Assembly: GCA_946479905.1 (NCBI GenBank)
Contig: CAMLIA010000095.1
Location: forward strand, 1 to 15,830
DNA from: an uncultured Frankiales bacterium
GTDB lineage: Bacteria; Actinomycetota; Actinomycetes; Mycobacteriales; SCTD01
Length of the DNA: 15,830 nt
Direction of reading: 5' to 3'
Part shown: piece after piece, positions 4,192 through 10,966 of the stretch
Position numbering within the stretch: the stretch's first letter is position 1
Layout of the letters: every line of letters begins with the position of its first letter
The notes under the pieces: model-generated
What the model was told of the DNA's origin: nothing
The model's input: only the letters and a program-made list of their open reading frames with translations
Database searches by the model: none
Program-made: the position numbers and the translations under genes

Positions 4192-5020
4192 CCTGTCTGT
4201 GTATAGGACGATCTCGGCGGCCTGGGAGGTCGCCATTGAGGAGTGGTTGAGGTACGCGCACACGATGGGGTGGGCGTCGACGACGATCCGGACCCGGGTC
4301 GACCACCTGCGGGTGTTAGCCCGGCGGCTCGGCTGCGATCCGTTCGGCGTGGAGCCGTTGCAGCTGGCGGCGTGGTTCAACGCGCAACGGTGGTCGACCG
4401 AGACGCGGCGCGGGCATCGGCAGACGTTGCGGGCCTTCTACGGATGGGCGGCCAAGTCGGGCCGGGTGGCCGTGTCGCCGGCGCTGTCACTTCCGAAGGT
4501 TCGCCCTGCGCCGCCGCGGCCGCGGCCGACGCCTGATGACGTCTACGTCCGGGCGCTCGCCGGCGCGCGGCCGCGGGAGCGGCTGATGCTGCGCCTGGGC
4601 GCCGAGATCGGGCTACGTCGACGCGAGGTTGCGCTGGTCCACTCCGATGACCTGTTCCAGGACCTCGACGGTTGGTCTCTGGTCGTGCACGGCAAGGGCG
4701 GCAAGGAACGGGTGTTGCCGCTGCCTCCACTGCTCGCCGCCGAGCTGCTCGCACTGCCGAAGGGCTATGCGTTCCCAGGCGACGTCGACGGGCACCTGTC
4801 GCCACGGTGGGTGGGGACGCTGGTGTCCAGACTGATGCCTGAGCCGTGGACGATGCACACGTTGCGGCACAGGTTCGCCGACCGGACGCATCAGGTCGAG
4901 CACGACCTGGTGATCGTCCAGGAGCTGCTCGGCCATGCCTCGATCGTGACGACCCGGGCCTACGTGCCGGTGCGCCGCGACAGGCTACGCGCCACGGTCG
5001 AGATTGCAGCTGCGTCGTGA
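4151..5020 (+). CDS. int: Tyrosine-family site-specific integrase
   Basis: The product has 289 residues from the ATG at 4151; a GTG at 4199 would give 273. The N-terminal half (about 20-115) looks like a SAM-like core-binding domain (EVAIEEWLRYAHTMGWASTT). The catalytic domain shows all residues of the family: Arg156 (GLRRREV), Lys182/185 (HGKGGKERVL), His236 and Arg239 (MHTLRHRF), His262 (LLGHAS) and the nucleophile Tyr271 (RAYVPV). There is no arm-binding domain of usual size at the N-terminus, so it is a short form. It should recombine attP at 3390-3433 with a host tRNA gene. The protein ends IAAAS, small residues that could be a degradation signal; phages of the BPs type control integrase by C-terminal proteolysis. 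It converges with the holin gene five bases away. Confidence 0.9.
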   Translation: MSVSPVRSGLSRYDLSVYRTISAAWEVAIEEWLRYAHTMGWASTTIRTRVDHLRVLARRLGCDPFGVEPLQLAAWFNAQRWSTETRRGHRQTLRAFYGWAAKSGRVAVSPALSLPKVRPAPPRPRPTPDDVYVRALAGARPRERLMLRLGAEIGLRRREVALVHSDDLFQDLDGWSLVVHGKGGKERVLPLPPLLAAELLALPKGYAFPGDVDGHLSPRWVGTLVSRLMPEPWTMHTLRHRFADRTHQVEHDLVIVQELLGHASIVTTRAYVPVRRDRLRATVEIAAAS

Positions 5021-5025
5021 ACGGC

Positions 5026-5238
5026 TCAGCCTGGAGGTGGTGACGCTTCCTCGGCGTCACCGATGTTCATCAGGACGGCGACCAGGCCGGCCATGCCGGA
5101 GGCTGAGAGGGCGCCGATCCAATCAGTGTCCAGGAGCCCGGTGCCGGCGGCGGTCAGGACGCCGGCGAGGGTCTGCGCGAACGTGCGGACCCCCTTGACC
5201 GCCAGGCGGCGCACGTAGCGCCGGGCTCGCGGGTTCAT
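5026..5238 (-). CDS. Holin (r1t-type, two membrane spans), 70 aa
   Basis: The basic N-terminus (MNPRARRYVRRLAVKGVRTF) is followed by two hydrophobic segments, about residues 19-36 and 40-59, joined by a short turn with DTDW, and an acidic, proline-rich tail. The pattern (TFAQTLAGVLTAAG, then W and a second Ala/Gly-rich span) fits the r1t-like holin family of Gram-positive phages. It would form membrane lesions at the end of infection so the endolysin can reach the wall. The ATG at 5238 overlaps the endolysin stop (ATGA), so lysis genes are coupled. It is the last gene of the late operon. Confidence 0.8.
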   Translation of the reverse strand: MNPRARRYVRRLAVKGVRTFAQTLAGVLTAAGTGLLDTDWIGALSASGMAGLVAVLMNIGDAEEASPPPG

Positions 5239-5792
5239 CGGCGGACTCGCTTCCTGATCGCCAGGACGCGGGTGATCGCGTCGCTGATCGCCGTGCGAAC
5301 GGCGCCCGGCTTGCGGACATCGCGAGCTCGACGGAGATCCTTGAGAGCGTGGTCGAGGTTCGGGGTCACCTTTCCCCAGAGGCTCCAGGGCTTGGTCGAG
5401 TCGTAGCCGGCCGCTGCGGTCGCGACGGAGATGTGCACGTGACTGGTGTGCGGGTCACCGTAGGTGTAGGGGCGCCAGCCCGCCGCCAGACGGTTGGTGG
5501 AGATGATCCGCCGGTTGTAGATCACGTACGCGCCGGGGCCGAGTGCCGGGATCTTCCCGAGCTTCGCGGCCACCCGTCGCGCCAGGTCGGCGCCGTCGAG
5601 CCCGTGCGTCGGGTCGTGGGTGATGTCGTAGGCGCGCCAGACGCCGACCGCGTTCGGTTCATGGTCGGAGTCCGGGTTGGCCAGGTGGTGCGCCGGGGAC
5701 GCCAGTCCGCCGTCGCTTGCCTTCGATCGGTGTGGTGCATGGTGGTTGACCTCGGTCAGCATCACGTCGAGTGAGTGCGCCTGCCTCGTCAT
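5235..5792 (-). CDS. Endolysin, M15-like zinc peptidase, 185 aa
   Basis: A lysin catalytic domain covers about residues 10-125: SDGGLASPAHHL, then DSDHEP with His44, AYDITHD with Asp56 and the HTSHVHIS motif with His118 and His120. The His, Asp and His-x-His arrangement is that of peptidase M15 enzymes, which cut peptide bonds of peptidoglycan. Many actinophage lysins share the same SDHxP and RAxDxTHDP layout. No separate amidase, glycosidase or LysM domain is seen; the last 40 residues are strongly basic (KDLRRARDVRKPGAVRTAIS onward) and may bind the wall. There is no signal peptide, so it needs the holin. A purine-rich GGGGAGAA precedes the ATG at 5792, which overlaps the upstream stop. No lysin B (mycolylarabinogalactan esterase) is present. 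Confidence 0.75.
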   Translation of the reverse strand: MTRQAHSLDVMLTEVNHHAPHRSKASDGGLASPAHHLANPDSDHEPNAVGVWRAYDITHDPTHGLDGADLARRVAAKLGKIPALGPGAYVIYNRRIISTNRLAAGWRPYTYGDPHTSHVHISVATAAAGYDSTKPWSLWGKVTPNLDHALKDLRRARDVRKPGAVRTAISDAITRVLAIRKRVRR

Positions 5793-6151
5793 CGTTCTCC
5801 CCTATCTCGTTGTTCGCGTAGCGCGTTCCACAGCGCGTCGACCTCGTTTTGTGACCACTCCAGGTGTCCGTCGAACATGCGCGCTAGAGCGCGGGTCTCA
5901 CCGCGCGCGGCCCTGGTCTCGGCGGTGTTCTCCTGGACTTGGTTGCTGACGTCGTCGATCCGGTCGAGCACTGTCGGCCGCTCGTTGGTGTGATGGTTCT
6001 CGGTGACCTGTTTGTGGGTGTCCTTGACCGGCACGATCAGGTGTTCGCGCAGATACGGGAGCAGACCGAACCTGACGACCAGTCCGATGAGGACGCACAT
6101 GGAGACCGCAGCTGCGAGGCCAGCGGCCAGCGTTCCGAGAAACTCGCCCAT
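5789..6151 (-). CDS. Membrane-anchored coiled-coil protein, DUF2746-like, 120 aa
   Basis: One N-terminal membrane span (about residues 8-31, LAAGLAAAVSMCVLIGLVVR) is followed by a polar, helical region with coiled-coil character (DRIDDVSNQVQENTAETRAA). This matches the actinophage DUF2746 type, found near lysis or tail genes; its role is not settled, and a second holin or spanin-like function has been suggested for such proteins. Here it sits directly before the endolysin with an ATGA overlap, supporting a lysis role. The ATG at 6151 begins two bases after the preceding stop. Family assignment is by pattern and is moderate. Confidence 0.65.
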   Translation of the reverse strand: MGEFLGTLAAGLAAAVSMCVLIGLVVRFGLLPYLREHLIVPVKDTHKQVTENHHTNERPTVLDRIDDVSNQVQENTAETRAARGETRALARMFDGHLEWSQNEVDALWNALREQRDRGER

Positions 6152-6152
6152 C

Positions 6153-6527
6153 TCAGAAGATCGCCACCCACCGGATCGGCATGTTGCTGAACGTCATGGA
6201 CCCGGTCGAGGCGTTGACCCAGGTGAGCAGGAACTGCGTCGTGGTGATCGACGACGTCCCGCGGATCAGGGCCAGCGAGCTGCCGGAGACGAACCCAGTG
6301 ATGTAGACGATCACGGCCTTCGGAGTCCTGGGGAACGTGGTCCCGAAGTTGATGGTCACATTGGTCAGCGATCCTGCCGCCACGGAGGAGGCCGAGATGG
6401 TCGCGGCACCGCTGACGGGCAGCAGCTCGTCGAGGTCTTCGGCGAGGTCCTGGATGGCGTCGTTGCCGGCCATGACCATGTCGTCGCCGGAGGGGTACGG
6501 GAGCGCGAAATTCGTGGTGGTGCCCAT
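6153..6527 (-). CDS. Small tail protein with H-type-lectin-like C-terminus (receptor-binding candidate)
   Basis: The first 35 residues (MGTTTNFALPYPSGDDMVMA, then IQDLAEDLDE) are the attachment motif common at the start of actinophage tail-tip and fibre proteins. Residues about 57-124 resemble an H-type lectin beta-sandwich: INFGTTFPRTPKAVIVYITG, a strand series, and a closing PIRWVAIF. H-type lectins bind sugars, so this 124-residue protein could be the host-recognition subunit, probably a trimer or hexamer at the tail tip. A GAAGGAGA site lies six bases before the ATG at 6527. It is very small for a receptor-binding protein, in keeping with the genome. Lectin similarity is by eye. Confidence 0.65.
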   Translation of the reverse strand: MGTTTNFALPYPSGDDMVMAGNDAIQDLAEDLDELLPVSGAATISASSVAAGSLTNVTINFGTTFPRTPKAVIVYITGFVSGSSLALIRGTSSITTTQFLLTWVNASTGSMTFSNMPIRWVAIF

Positions 6528-6540
6528 CGGGGTCTCCTTC

Positions 6541-7716
6541 TCAGTCCAGCTCGGGGTGCCAGGTGGCGACGCTGTTCCAGGTCACGGTGTCGGGGACGTC
6601 GTCCCAGGTGATGCTCGAGGGGACCTGGTCCCAGCTGAGGGGGACGAGGTCGAGCCGGGCGAGGGTGAGCGTGACCATCCACTTGGGCGCCTGCCCCTTG
6701 CGGGGGGTGATGGTGTGCTCGAGGTACAGGACCCGGGAGGAGACGGTCGTGCCGTCGGTGACAACGTCGACGACGTCGTAGGGGTTGAGCTGCGCGGCCT
6801 CGAGCCAGACGTCGGACAGGGTCGCGTTGATTGTGACCGAGCGGATCGTGTCGACCGGTGGCCAGCGCAGCGACAGGAGTCTCCAGCCGTGGTCTTCCAG
6901 GGACCCATCGAGCACGGTGACGTCCTGGTGGTGCAGGCCGTAGGTGCTGCTCGAGGTGCGGTCATGGACCGTGAGGGTCTCGTCTGTGTCGAGACGGGTC
7001 AGGGTGAGGTGGTTGAGGACGTCCTTGCTCGAGGCGTCTCGGTCGAGGTCGATGTAGTCGGCATCGCCGGGCGCGGTGCCGTCAGTGAGGGTCAGGACGG
7101 CTGGTCCTGCGGGGCGCAGGGAGTCGGCGTAGATCTGGAGCTGGCCCTCGCCGTCGACGTAGGCGATGGCGTGCGCGGTGTCCAGGACGAGGCGTAGCTG
7201 CTCGATCGCGCTCTTGGCGTCGGTGGTCAGGGCTGGCGTGGCGCCGGGGGCGTCTGGGTCGTGCACCGTGTACGGGACGGCCGTCGAGTCGGTGGCGTCC
7301 AGGGCGGCGTCGACCCGCTGGGTCAGGGACCCGCCGGTCGAGCTGAACCCCTTGACCTTGGAAAGGCCAGCGACCAGGTCGAGGGCGGAGAGCAGGACCC
7401 AGGGCTCGACGTTGGTGCGCTTGGCCGGGTGCAGGTCGAGGTCGTCGTTGCGGCCGGTGAAGATGTCATAGTCGGGGCCAGCGGAGTCGGCCAGGCGCAG
7501 GACTGTCTGACGGCCGGCGCGGACGTGGGTGTTCACGTCGGGGAAGTAGCCGGCGCCTTGGAGCGTCGCAGTGAGCTCGCCGGGCTCGAGCCGGTCCAGA
7601 ACTCCATCGAACCTGATTCCGCGGGACACGGTGATCGTGCCGGCGTCGTCGAAGTAGTCGTCGGCGCCGGGGTCGCTCAACGGCCCGCTGACCAGGAGCT
7701 GCAATGACAGGGTCAT
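6541..7716 (-). CDS. Minor tail protein (tail tip / baseplate hub candidate), 391 aa
   Basis: This is the only large tail-tip protein, placed directly downstream of the tape measure with an ATGA overlap. It is beta-rich with many Asp and Thr residues. The C-terminal part (TPRKGQAPKWMVTLTLARLD, then repeated W-D-V-P and TW segments) is typical of actinophage minor tail proteins. Larger actinophages have separate distal-tail, hub and fibre genes; here one protein seems to serve as hub. It probably seals the tube end and carries the lectin-like protein encoded next. No enzymatic motif for wall degradation is visible. Confidence 0.75.
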   Translation of the reverse strand: MTLSLQLLVSGPLSDPGADDYFDDAGTITVSRGIRFDGVLDRLEPGELTATLQGAGYFPDVNTHVRAGRQTVLRLADSAGPDYDIFTGRNDDLDLHPAKRTNVEPWVLLSALDLVAGLSKVKGFSSTGGSLTQRVDAALDATDSTAVPYTVHDPDAPGATPALTTDAKSAIEQLRLVLDTAHAIAYVDGEGQLQIYADSLRPAGPAVLTLTDGTAPGDADYIDLDRDASSKDVLNHLTLTRLDTDETLTVHDRTSSSTYGLHHQDVTVLDGSLEDHGWRLLSLRWPPVDTIRSVTINATLSDVWLEAAQLNPYDVVDVVTDGTTVSSRVLYLEHTITPRKGQAPKWMVTLTLARLDLVPLSWDQVPSSITWDDVPDTVTWNSVATWHPELD

Positions 7717-8762
7717 CCGGTGACCACCGTGATCTCTCCACCGGCGTTGGCGTAGGCGGTCAGGGACTCGACGATCTCCCGGCCGCGCTGGAGCCTGGAC
7801 AGGGCCGGGGCGGACAGGCGGAGGTTGATGGTGAGCGGGCCGCGGCCGAACCCGAACTGGCCGGCGCGCTCGAGCGGGACGATGGCCTCGATGCCGGACG
7901 GATTGTCGCCAGCGATGACGATGCCGCCGCCGGCCAGTCGCGGGATGTTCGGGGTGGACAAGGTGAACCCGGGAATGTCGGGGAGCGGGCCGGGGACCTT
8001 GATGCCGGGGATCTTGAACTCGAGGTGGTTCCAGCCGTCGATAATCCAGTTGATGGAGCCGCGGAAGGCGTCCTTGATGCCGTCGAACATGCCGGACGCG
8101 GCGCGGCCGATCCGGCCGGGCAGGCCGCGGACGTAGCCGACCAGGTCATCGAAGTGGCTGATGACGTAGCCGAGCGGAGTGAAGTTCAGGAACAGGGACT
8201 TGATGAACCCGAACGCGGCGTTGACGCCGTCGCGGAACCATCCGACCTTCTTGTAGGCGATGACCAGGCCGGCGGTCATGGCCGCCAGGGCGACGACCAC
8301 GATCAGGATCGGGTTGGCCGACATGGCTGCATTCAGGGCCCACTGCGCGCCGGCGGCGATCTTGGACGCGACGGTGGACAGGCCGGTGGCGTTGGCGAAC
8401 GCCGACATTGCTGAGGCGCCCTTGGCGAGCAGCTTTCCGCCGCCCTCGACGGCGACGTTGAGCAGGTCGCCGGCGTCGGCCGCGGCCTGCATCGCGGTGC
8501 CGCCGACGACCATGGCGGCACCGAACGGGCCGCCCATCAGGTCGCCGAGGCCAGACAACGCGCCGGCGGCCTGGGCGCCCTTGGATGCGACCGTGTCAGC
8601 ACCCTCGCCGACGCCCTCGAGCTTCGGGGCGGCTTCCTTCGCAGCGGCCGCTGCCTTGTCGAAGTCGCGACCCATGTCCAGGGCGGCGCCGCCAGCTGCG
8701 CCCATGCCGCGGACGGCGTCCTTGGTGTCGGCGACGACCGACATCCGCACGGGGCCGGACAT
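7713..8762 (-). CDS. Tape measure protein, short (349 aa)
   Basis: Ala- and Gly-rich helices at the N-terminus (residues 1-145), a strongly hydrophobic span at about 150-170 (NPILIVVVALAAMTAGLVIA), then a Gly/Pro-rich region (KIPGIKVPGPLPDIPGFTLS) and a C-terminal LAGGGIVIAGDNPSGIEAIV motif are all usual for tape measure proteins. It sets tail length and may enter the host membrane during DNA injection. At about 1.5 angstrom per residue it predicts a tail near 50 nm, very short for a siphophage. The ATG at 8762 overlaps the previous stop by one base, with AAGGAGG upstream; the frame is open to 8885 but that extension lies over the upstream gene and looks non-coding. Confidence 0.85.
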   Translation of the reverse strand: MSGPVRMSVVADTKDAVRGMGAAGGAALDMGRDFDKAAAAAKEAAPKLEGVGEGADTVASKGAQAAGALSGLGDLMGGPFGAAMVVGGTAMQAAADAGDLLNVAVEGGGKLLAKGASAMSAFANATGLSTVASKIAAGAQWALNAAMSANPILIVVVALAAMTAGLVIAYKKVGWFRDGVNAAFGFIKSLFLNFTPLGYVISHFDDLVGYVRGLPGRIGRAASGMFDGIKDAFRGSINWIIDGWNHLEFKIPGIKVPGPLPDIPGFTLSTPNIPRLAGGGIVIAGDNPSGIEAIVPLERAGQFGFGRGPLTINLRLSAPALSRLQRGREIVESLTAYANAGGEITVVTG

Positions 8763-9178
8763 CAGTCGTCGTCCTCCTTCACCTTCGCCAGGCCCAGCTC
8801 GATGGCCTGGTTGATGAACGCCCGGCGGTGGCGCTCGTCGAGGCCGAGGTATTCGGTTGTCGATCGACCAGTGATCAGGCACCAACGGGCGAGGCCGGCG
8901 GCCTCGGCATCGGCCGCCTCCTCGTCGACGTCTTCATCGGTCGAGACGAAGTAGTCGGCGAGCTCCTCGATGGTGAGTGCCTGTGCGGCCGCGTATGCGT
9001 CGCGGTCGCGCTTGAGGTCGCGGAACTGGTGCACGAAGGCGAGCGCCTCGAGGCCGATGAATCGGTCGCCCTTTTGGAGCTCGTCGAAGCGGACCTTGTA
9101 GTAGCGGGCGATCATGCCGCGCTCGGAGCCGGTGATCGTGCTGACGAACGCGGGGACCGTCATGTCCAGGCGGGTCAT
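8762..9178 (-). CDS. Tail assembly chaperone (probable), 138 aa
   Basis: Position immediately before the tape measure and composition fit the lambda gpG-type chaperone: a helical, acidic protein (LTIEELADYFVSTDEDVDEE near residues 88-107) ending with charged KVKEDDD. These proteins coat the tape measure during tail assembly. Most are expressed with a second, longer product through a programmed frameshift near the 3' end. I see no slippery heptamer in the last 130 bases and there is no room for a second chaperone frame before the tape measure, so it seems to work as a single protein. ATG at 9178 overlaps the upstream stop (ATGA). Confidence 0.65.
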   Translation of the reverse strand: MTRLDMTVPAFVSTITGSERGMIARYYKVRFDELQKGDRFIGLEALAFVHQFRDLKRDRDAYAAAQALTIEELADYFVSTDEDVDEEAADAEAAGLARWCLITGRSTTEYLGLDERHRRAFINQAIELGLAKVKEDDD

Positions 9179-9558
9179 ATGAGTCCGTTCTTGTGGAGGA
9201 GCTGGTCCAGGCCCTCGTCGAGGATGCGCGGGATCTGGTGCTCGAGGATGGCGTCGGTGCGGGTGATCGTCTGCGAGCCGCGGATGTTGCGGGCGGGCCA
9301 GCCATAGAGGATCGGGGCCACGTACTTGCTGGTCTTCCCGCGGCCGAACATGACCACGGCCTTGTTCTTGGCACGGTTGCCGCGTGTGCTACTCCGCAGG
9401 GCGCCGGAGCGGTAAGGGACGAACGGCTCGGCGGTGTCTGCGGCGAACTCGGCGATGGTGCCGAAGACGTCCTTGAGGTCCTCGAGCTCGACGCCGACCT
9501 TCTCGAGGTCGTGGACGAGCTCGCGGAGCCCGTCGACCTGGACGCTGACGGCGGCCAT
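9175..9558 (-). CDS. HK97 gp10-like tail/neck protein, 127 aa
   Basis: The stretch FAADTAEPFVPYRSGALRSS (about residues 38-57) and the later KYVAPILYGWPARNIRGSQT (about 81-100) are the two hallmarks of the HK97 gp10 family, a morphogenesis protein of siphophages usually placed between head-tail adaptor and tail terminator. Here it lies after the major tail protein, an unusual order. It begins four bases after the tail-tube stop and overlaps the chaperone start by ATGA. It probably helps join or complete the tail; the exact place in the virion is not clear for the family. Confidence 0.75.
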   Translation of the reverse strand: MAAVSVQVDGLRELVHDLEKVGVELEDLKDVFGTIAEFAADTAEPFVPYRSGALRSSTRGNRAKNKAVVMFGRGKTSKYVAPILYGWPARNIRGSQTITRTDAILEHQIPRILDEGLDQLLHKNGLI

Positions 9559-9562
9559 CGGT

Positions 9563-10015
9563 CTACGGGAAGGTCAGATCGGCGGTGTGCTCGGTCGGCT
9601 GGCCGGTGAGCTTCCACTCGATCGCGGTCGTGGCCACGGCGTTGACGGCCTTGGTCGCGGCGCCGCCGAACATCGCCGAGCCGCGTGGCCGGCTGATGAT
9701 CGCGGTGAACTCGTAGACCGGGGTGCCGGCGGTGACGTCGGCCTCGAGGTCGACGTCGACGTCGTCGGAGAAGTACCCGGTCCAGCTGTCGCCGGGGTTG
9801 TCCCAGACTTCGCGCCACACCGATCCGGCCGAACGGTCCTGCGGGATGGTGGCCTTCATGATCCAGTCGTCGCCGCCGCCGGCGCGGGCCGCGGCGAAGG
9901 TGAGGAACCCTTCCTCGGGGTCGACGGCCTCGATCGTGAAGTCGCCGAACTGGTCGGACCGGTCTGCGCCGGTGCTGTCGTAGAGGGCGATCAGGCGGAG
10001 CTTGACGTTGGACAT
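9563..10015 (-). CDS. Major tail (tube) protein, 150 aa
   Basis: The product is beta-rich with a mid-region WREVWDNPGDSWTGYFSDDV and the C-terminal ATTAIEWKLTGQPTEHTADL. That is the kind of sheet-forming sequence, with a closing pattern of tube subunits ('EW.. G.p'), that siphophage tail tubes show. It is the best candidate by size and by position between tail terminator and chaperone. It should form stacked hexameric rings around the tape measure. The ATG at 10015 is preceded by GAAAGGG at somewhat long spacing. No extra Ig-like domain is attached. Function is inferred from order and fold-like features. Confidence 0.7.
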   Translation of the reverse strand: MSNVKLRLIALYDSTGADRSDQFGDFTIEAVDPEEGFLTFAAARAGGGDDWIMKATIPQDRSAGSVWREVWDNPGDSWTGYFSDDVDVDLEADVTAGTPVYEFTAIISRPRGSAMFGGAATKAVNAVATTAIEWKLTGQPTEHTADLTFP

Positions 10016-10028
10016 CGGGGTGGCCCTT

Positions 10029-10382
10029 TCAGATGGTGGCGTCGCCGCGGACGCCGGTGATGGTGATGACGGGGACGGCCGGGCCGCCGGCCTCGAACAC
10101 GCCCAGTTCGCGCTCGATCTGGATGACGGTCAGGTGGCGGGCCAGCGCGGCGACGAGCGCCGCACCCTTGGATTCGAGGTACTTCTGCGAGGACTTGTTG
10201 TCCTGGGGGGTGACGATGCGGACCTTCCAGGTGGTCAACCACCCGAAGCCGGCGTCGTCTGGGTTGATGACGGCGTCGTCGATCCAGCCGTCGCCGACCT
10301 TGGTGGTCTGCCGGTAGTACGGGTCCACCTTGACGCCGGCGACCGTCGAGGCCGCGGCCGCGATCTCGGACCGGGCGGTCAT
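10029..10382 (-). CDS. Tail terminator / tail completion protein (probable), 117 aa
   Basis: The gene follows the head-tail adaptor (ATGA overlap at 10379-10382) and precedes the tail tube gene, the usual place for a gpU-like terminator. The product has a helical N-terminus (SEIAAAASTVAGVKVDPYYR), strands in the centre (WLTTWKVRIVTPQ), a long helix (GAALVAALARHLTVIQIERE) and a C-terminal beta strand, matching the alpha-beta layout of that family. It would cap the growing tail tube and bind the neck. The assignment rests mainly on order and predicted fold; a head-closure protein is the alternative. Confidence 0.55.
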   Translation of the reverse strand: MTARSEIAAAASTVAGVKVDPYYRQTTKVGDGWIDDAVINPDDAGFGWLTTWKVRIVTPQDNKSSQKYLESKGAALVAALARHLTVIQIERELGVFEAGGPAVPVITITGVRGDATI

Positions 10383-10714
10383 CCGATCACCACGGCGCGG
10401 TAGGGCGCCTCGAGGCGCCGCACCTCGCGGTCGTAGGCCGCGATGTCGGTGCCGCCGCCCAGCCCGTCGACGCCGGGCTGCACGCCCAGGGGCAGCTGCC
10501 GGACGGCCAGGTTGTGCGCAACCCGACGACCCACGGCCTCGAGCAGATCGTCAGGCCAGTCGTCAACGGGCGACTCGGCGTCGCGGTAGGCCGGCTTCAG
10601 GTACGGCTTCATGTTCCCGAGCTCGGCGTTGAGGGCAGACGTGACCGTCGTCTCGTCCCAAGTCGACTGTTCGCCCAGGTACACCTGGACCAGAGCCACG
10701 AACGGATCGGTCAC
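10379..10714 (-). CDS. Head-tail adaptor (gp6/gp15-like connector), 111 aa
   Basis: A mostly helical protein with WPDDLLEAVGRRVAHNLAVR (about residues 53-72) and DREVRRLEAPYRAVVIG at the end. This is the pattern of the connector subunits that dock under the portal in HK97- and SPP1-like phages. GTG start at 10714 is supported by GGAGG six bases upstream. It follows the capsid genes and comes before the tail terminator. No separate head-closure (stopper) gene can be seen, so this protein or the 74-residue one before it may do both jobs. Confidence 0.7.
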   Translation of the reverse strand: MTDPFVALVQVYLGEQSTWDETTVTSALNAELGNMKPYLKPAYRDAESPVDDWPDDLLEAVGRRVAHNLAVRQLPLGVQPGVDGLGGGTDIAAYDREVRRLEAPYRAVVIG

Positions 10715-10741
10715 GCCTGCCCTCCTTCCAAGGGGTAGTTC

Positions 10742-10966
10742 TCAGACCTCGCGGATCTCGAGGTCGTGGCCGGCCTTGTCGGCGTCCTTGTACGCCTGCT
10801 GCGACCTGACCTTGGCCTTCGTGTCGGCGGTTCCACCGATGAACTTGAGGTAGGTCAGGTCATAGGCGGCGTAGAGCGTCGCCTTGGTGTCCGGCTGCTC
10901 GACGACTTCGGCCTTGGTCTCGGCCCTGGTCTCGGCCTCGTTCTGGGCCGTCTGCTGGCCGCTCAT
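10742..10966 (-). CDS. Hypothetical virion-region protein, 74 aa, after capsid gene
   Basis: The ATG at 10966 overlaps the capsid stop by one base (TGATG). The N-terminal 30 residues are a charged, Ala/Glu/Thr-rich helix (NEAETRAETKAEVVEQPDTK), and the rest is a compact segment with TLYAAYDLTYLKFIGG and Lys-rich AYKDADKAGHDLEIREV. I do not recognise the family. Location right after the capsid suggests a head accessory: decoration, head closure or scaffold. None can be chosen from sequence. An upstream in-frame start would lie within the capsid gene and is less likely. Confidence 0.6.
   Translation of the reverse strand: MSGQQTAQNEAETRAETKAEVVEQPDTKATLYAAYDLTYLKFIGGTADTKAKVRSQQAYKDADKAGHDLEIREV

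Noticed and set aside
8762..8885. Longer tape measure start at 8885 or a frameshift joining chaperone and tape measure
   Set aside because: The added residues are Pro/Arg-rich and lie over the chaperone gene. No slippery heptamer was found, and the ATG at 8762 with AAGGAGG explains the start.
8934..9818. Minus-strand open frame of 294 codons
   Set aside because: It overlaps the tube, gp10-like and chaperone genes in another frame, and its Arg/Ser/Pro-rich product is typical of out-of-frame reading.
10637..10653. Possible fourth operator (AGACG and CGTCT with seven bases between)
   Set aside because: The spacing is seven instead of five, it lies inside the adaptor gene, and there is no -10 or start codon at the required offset.
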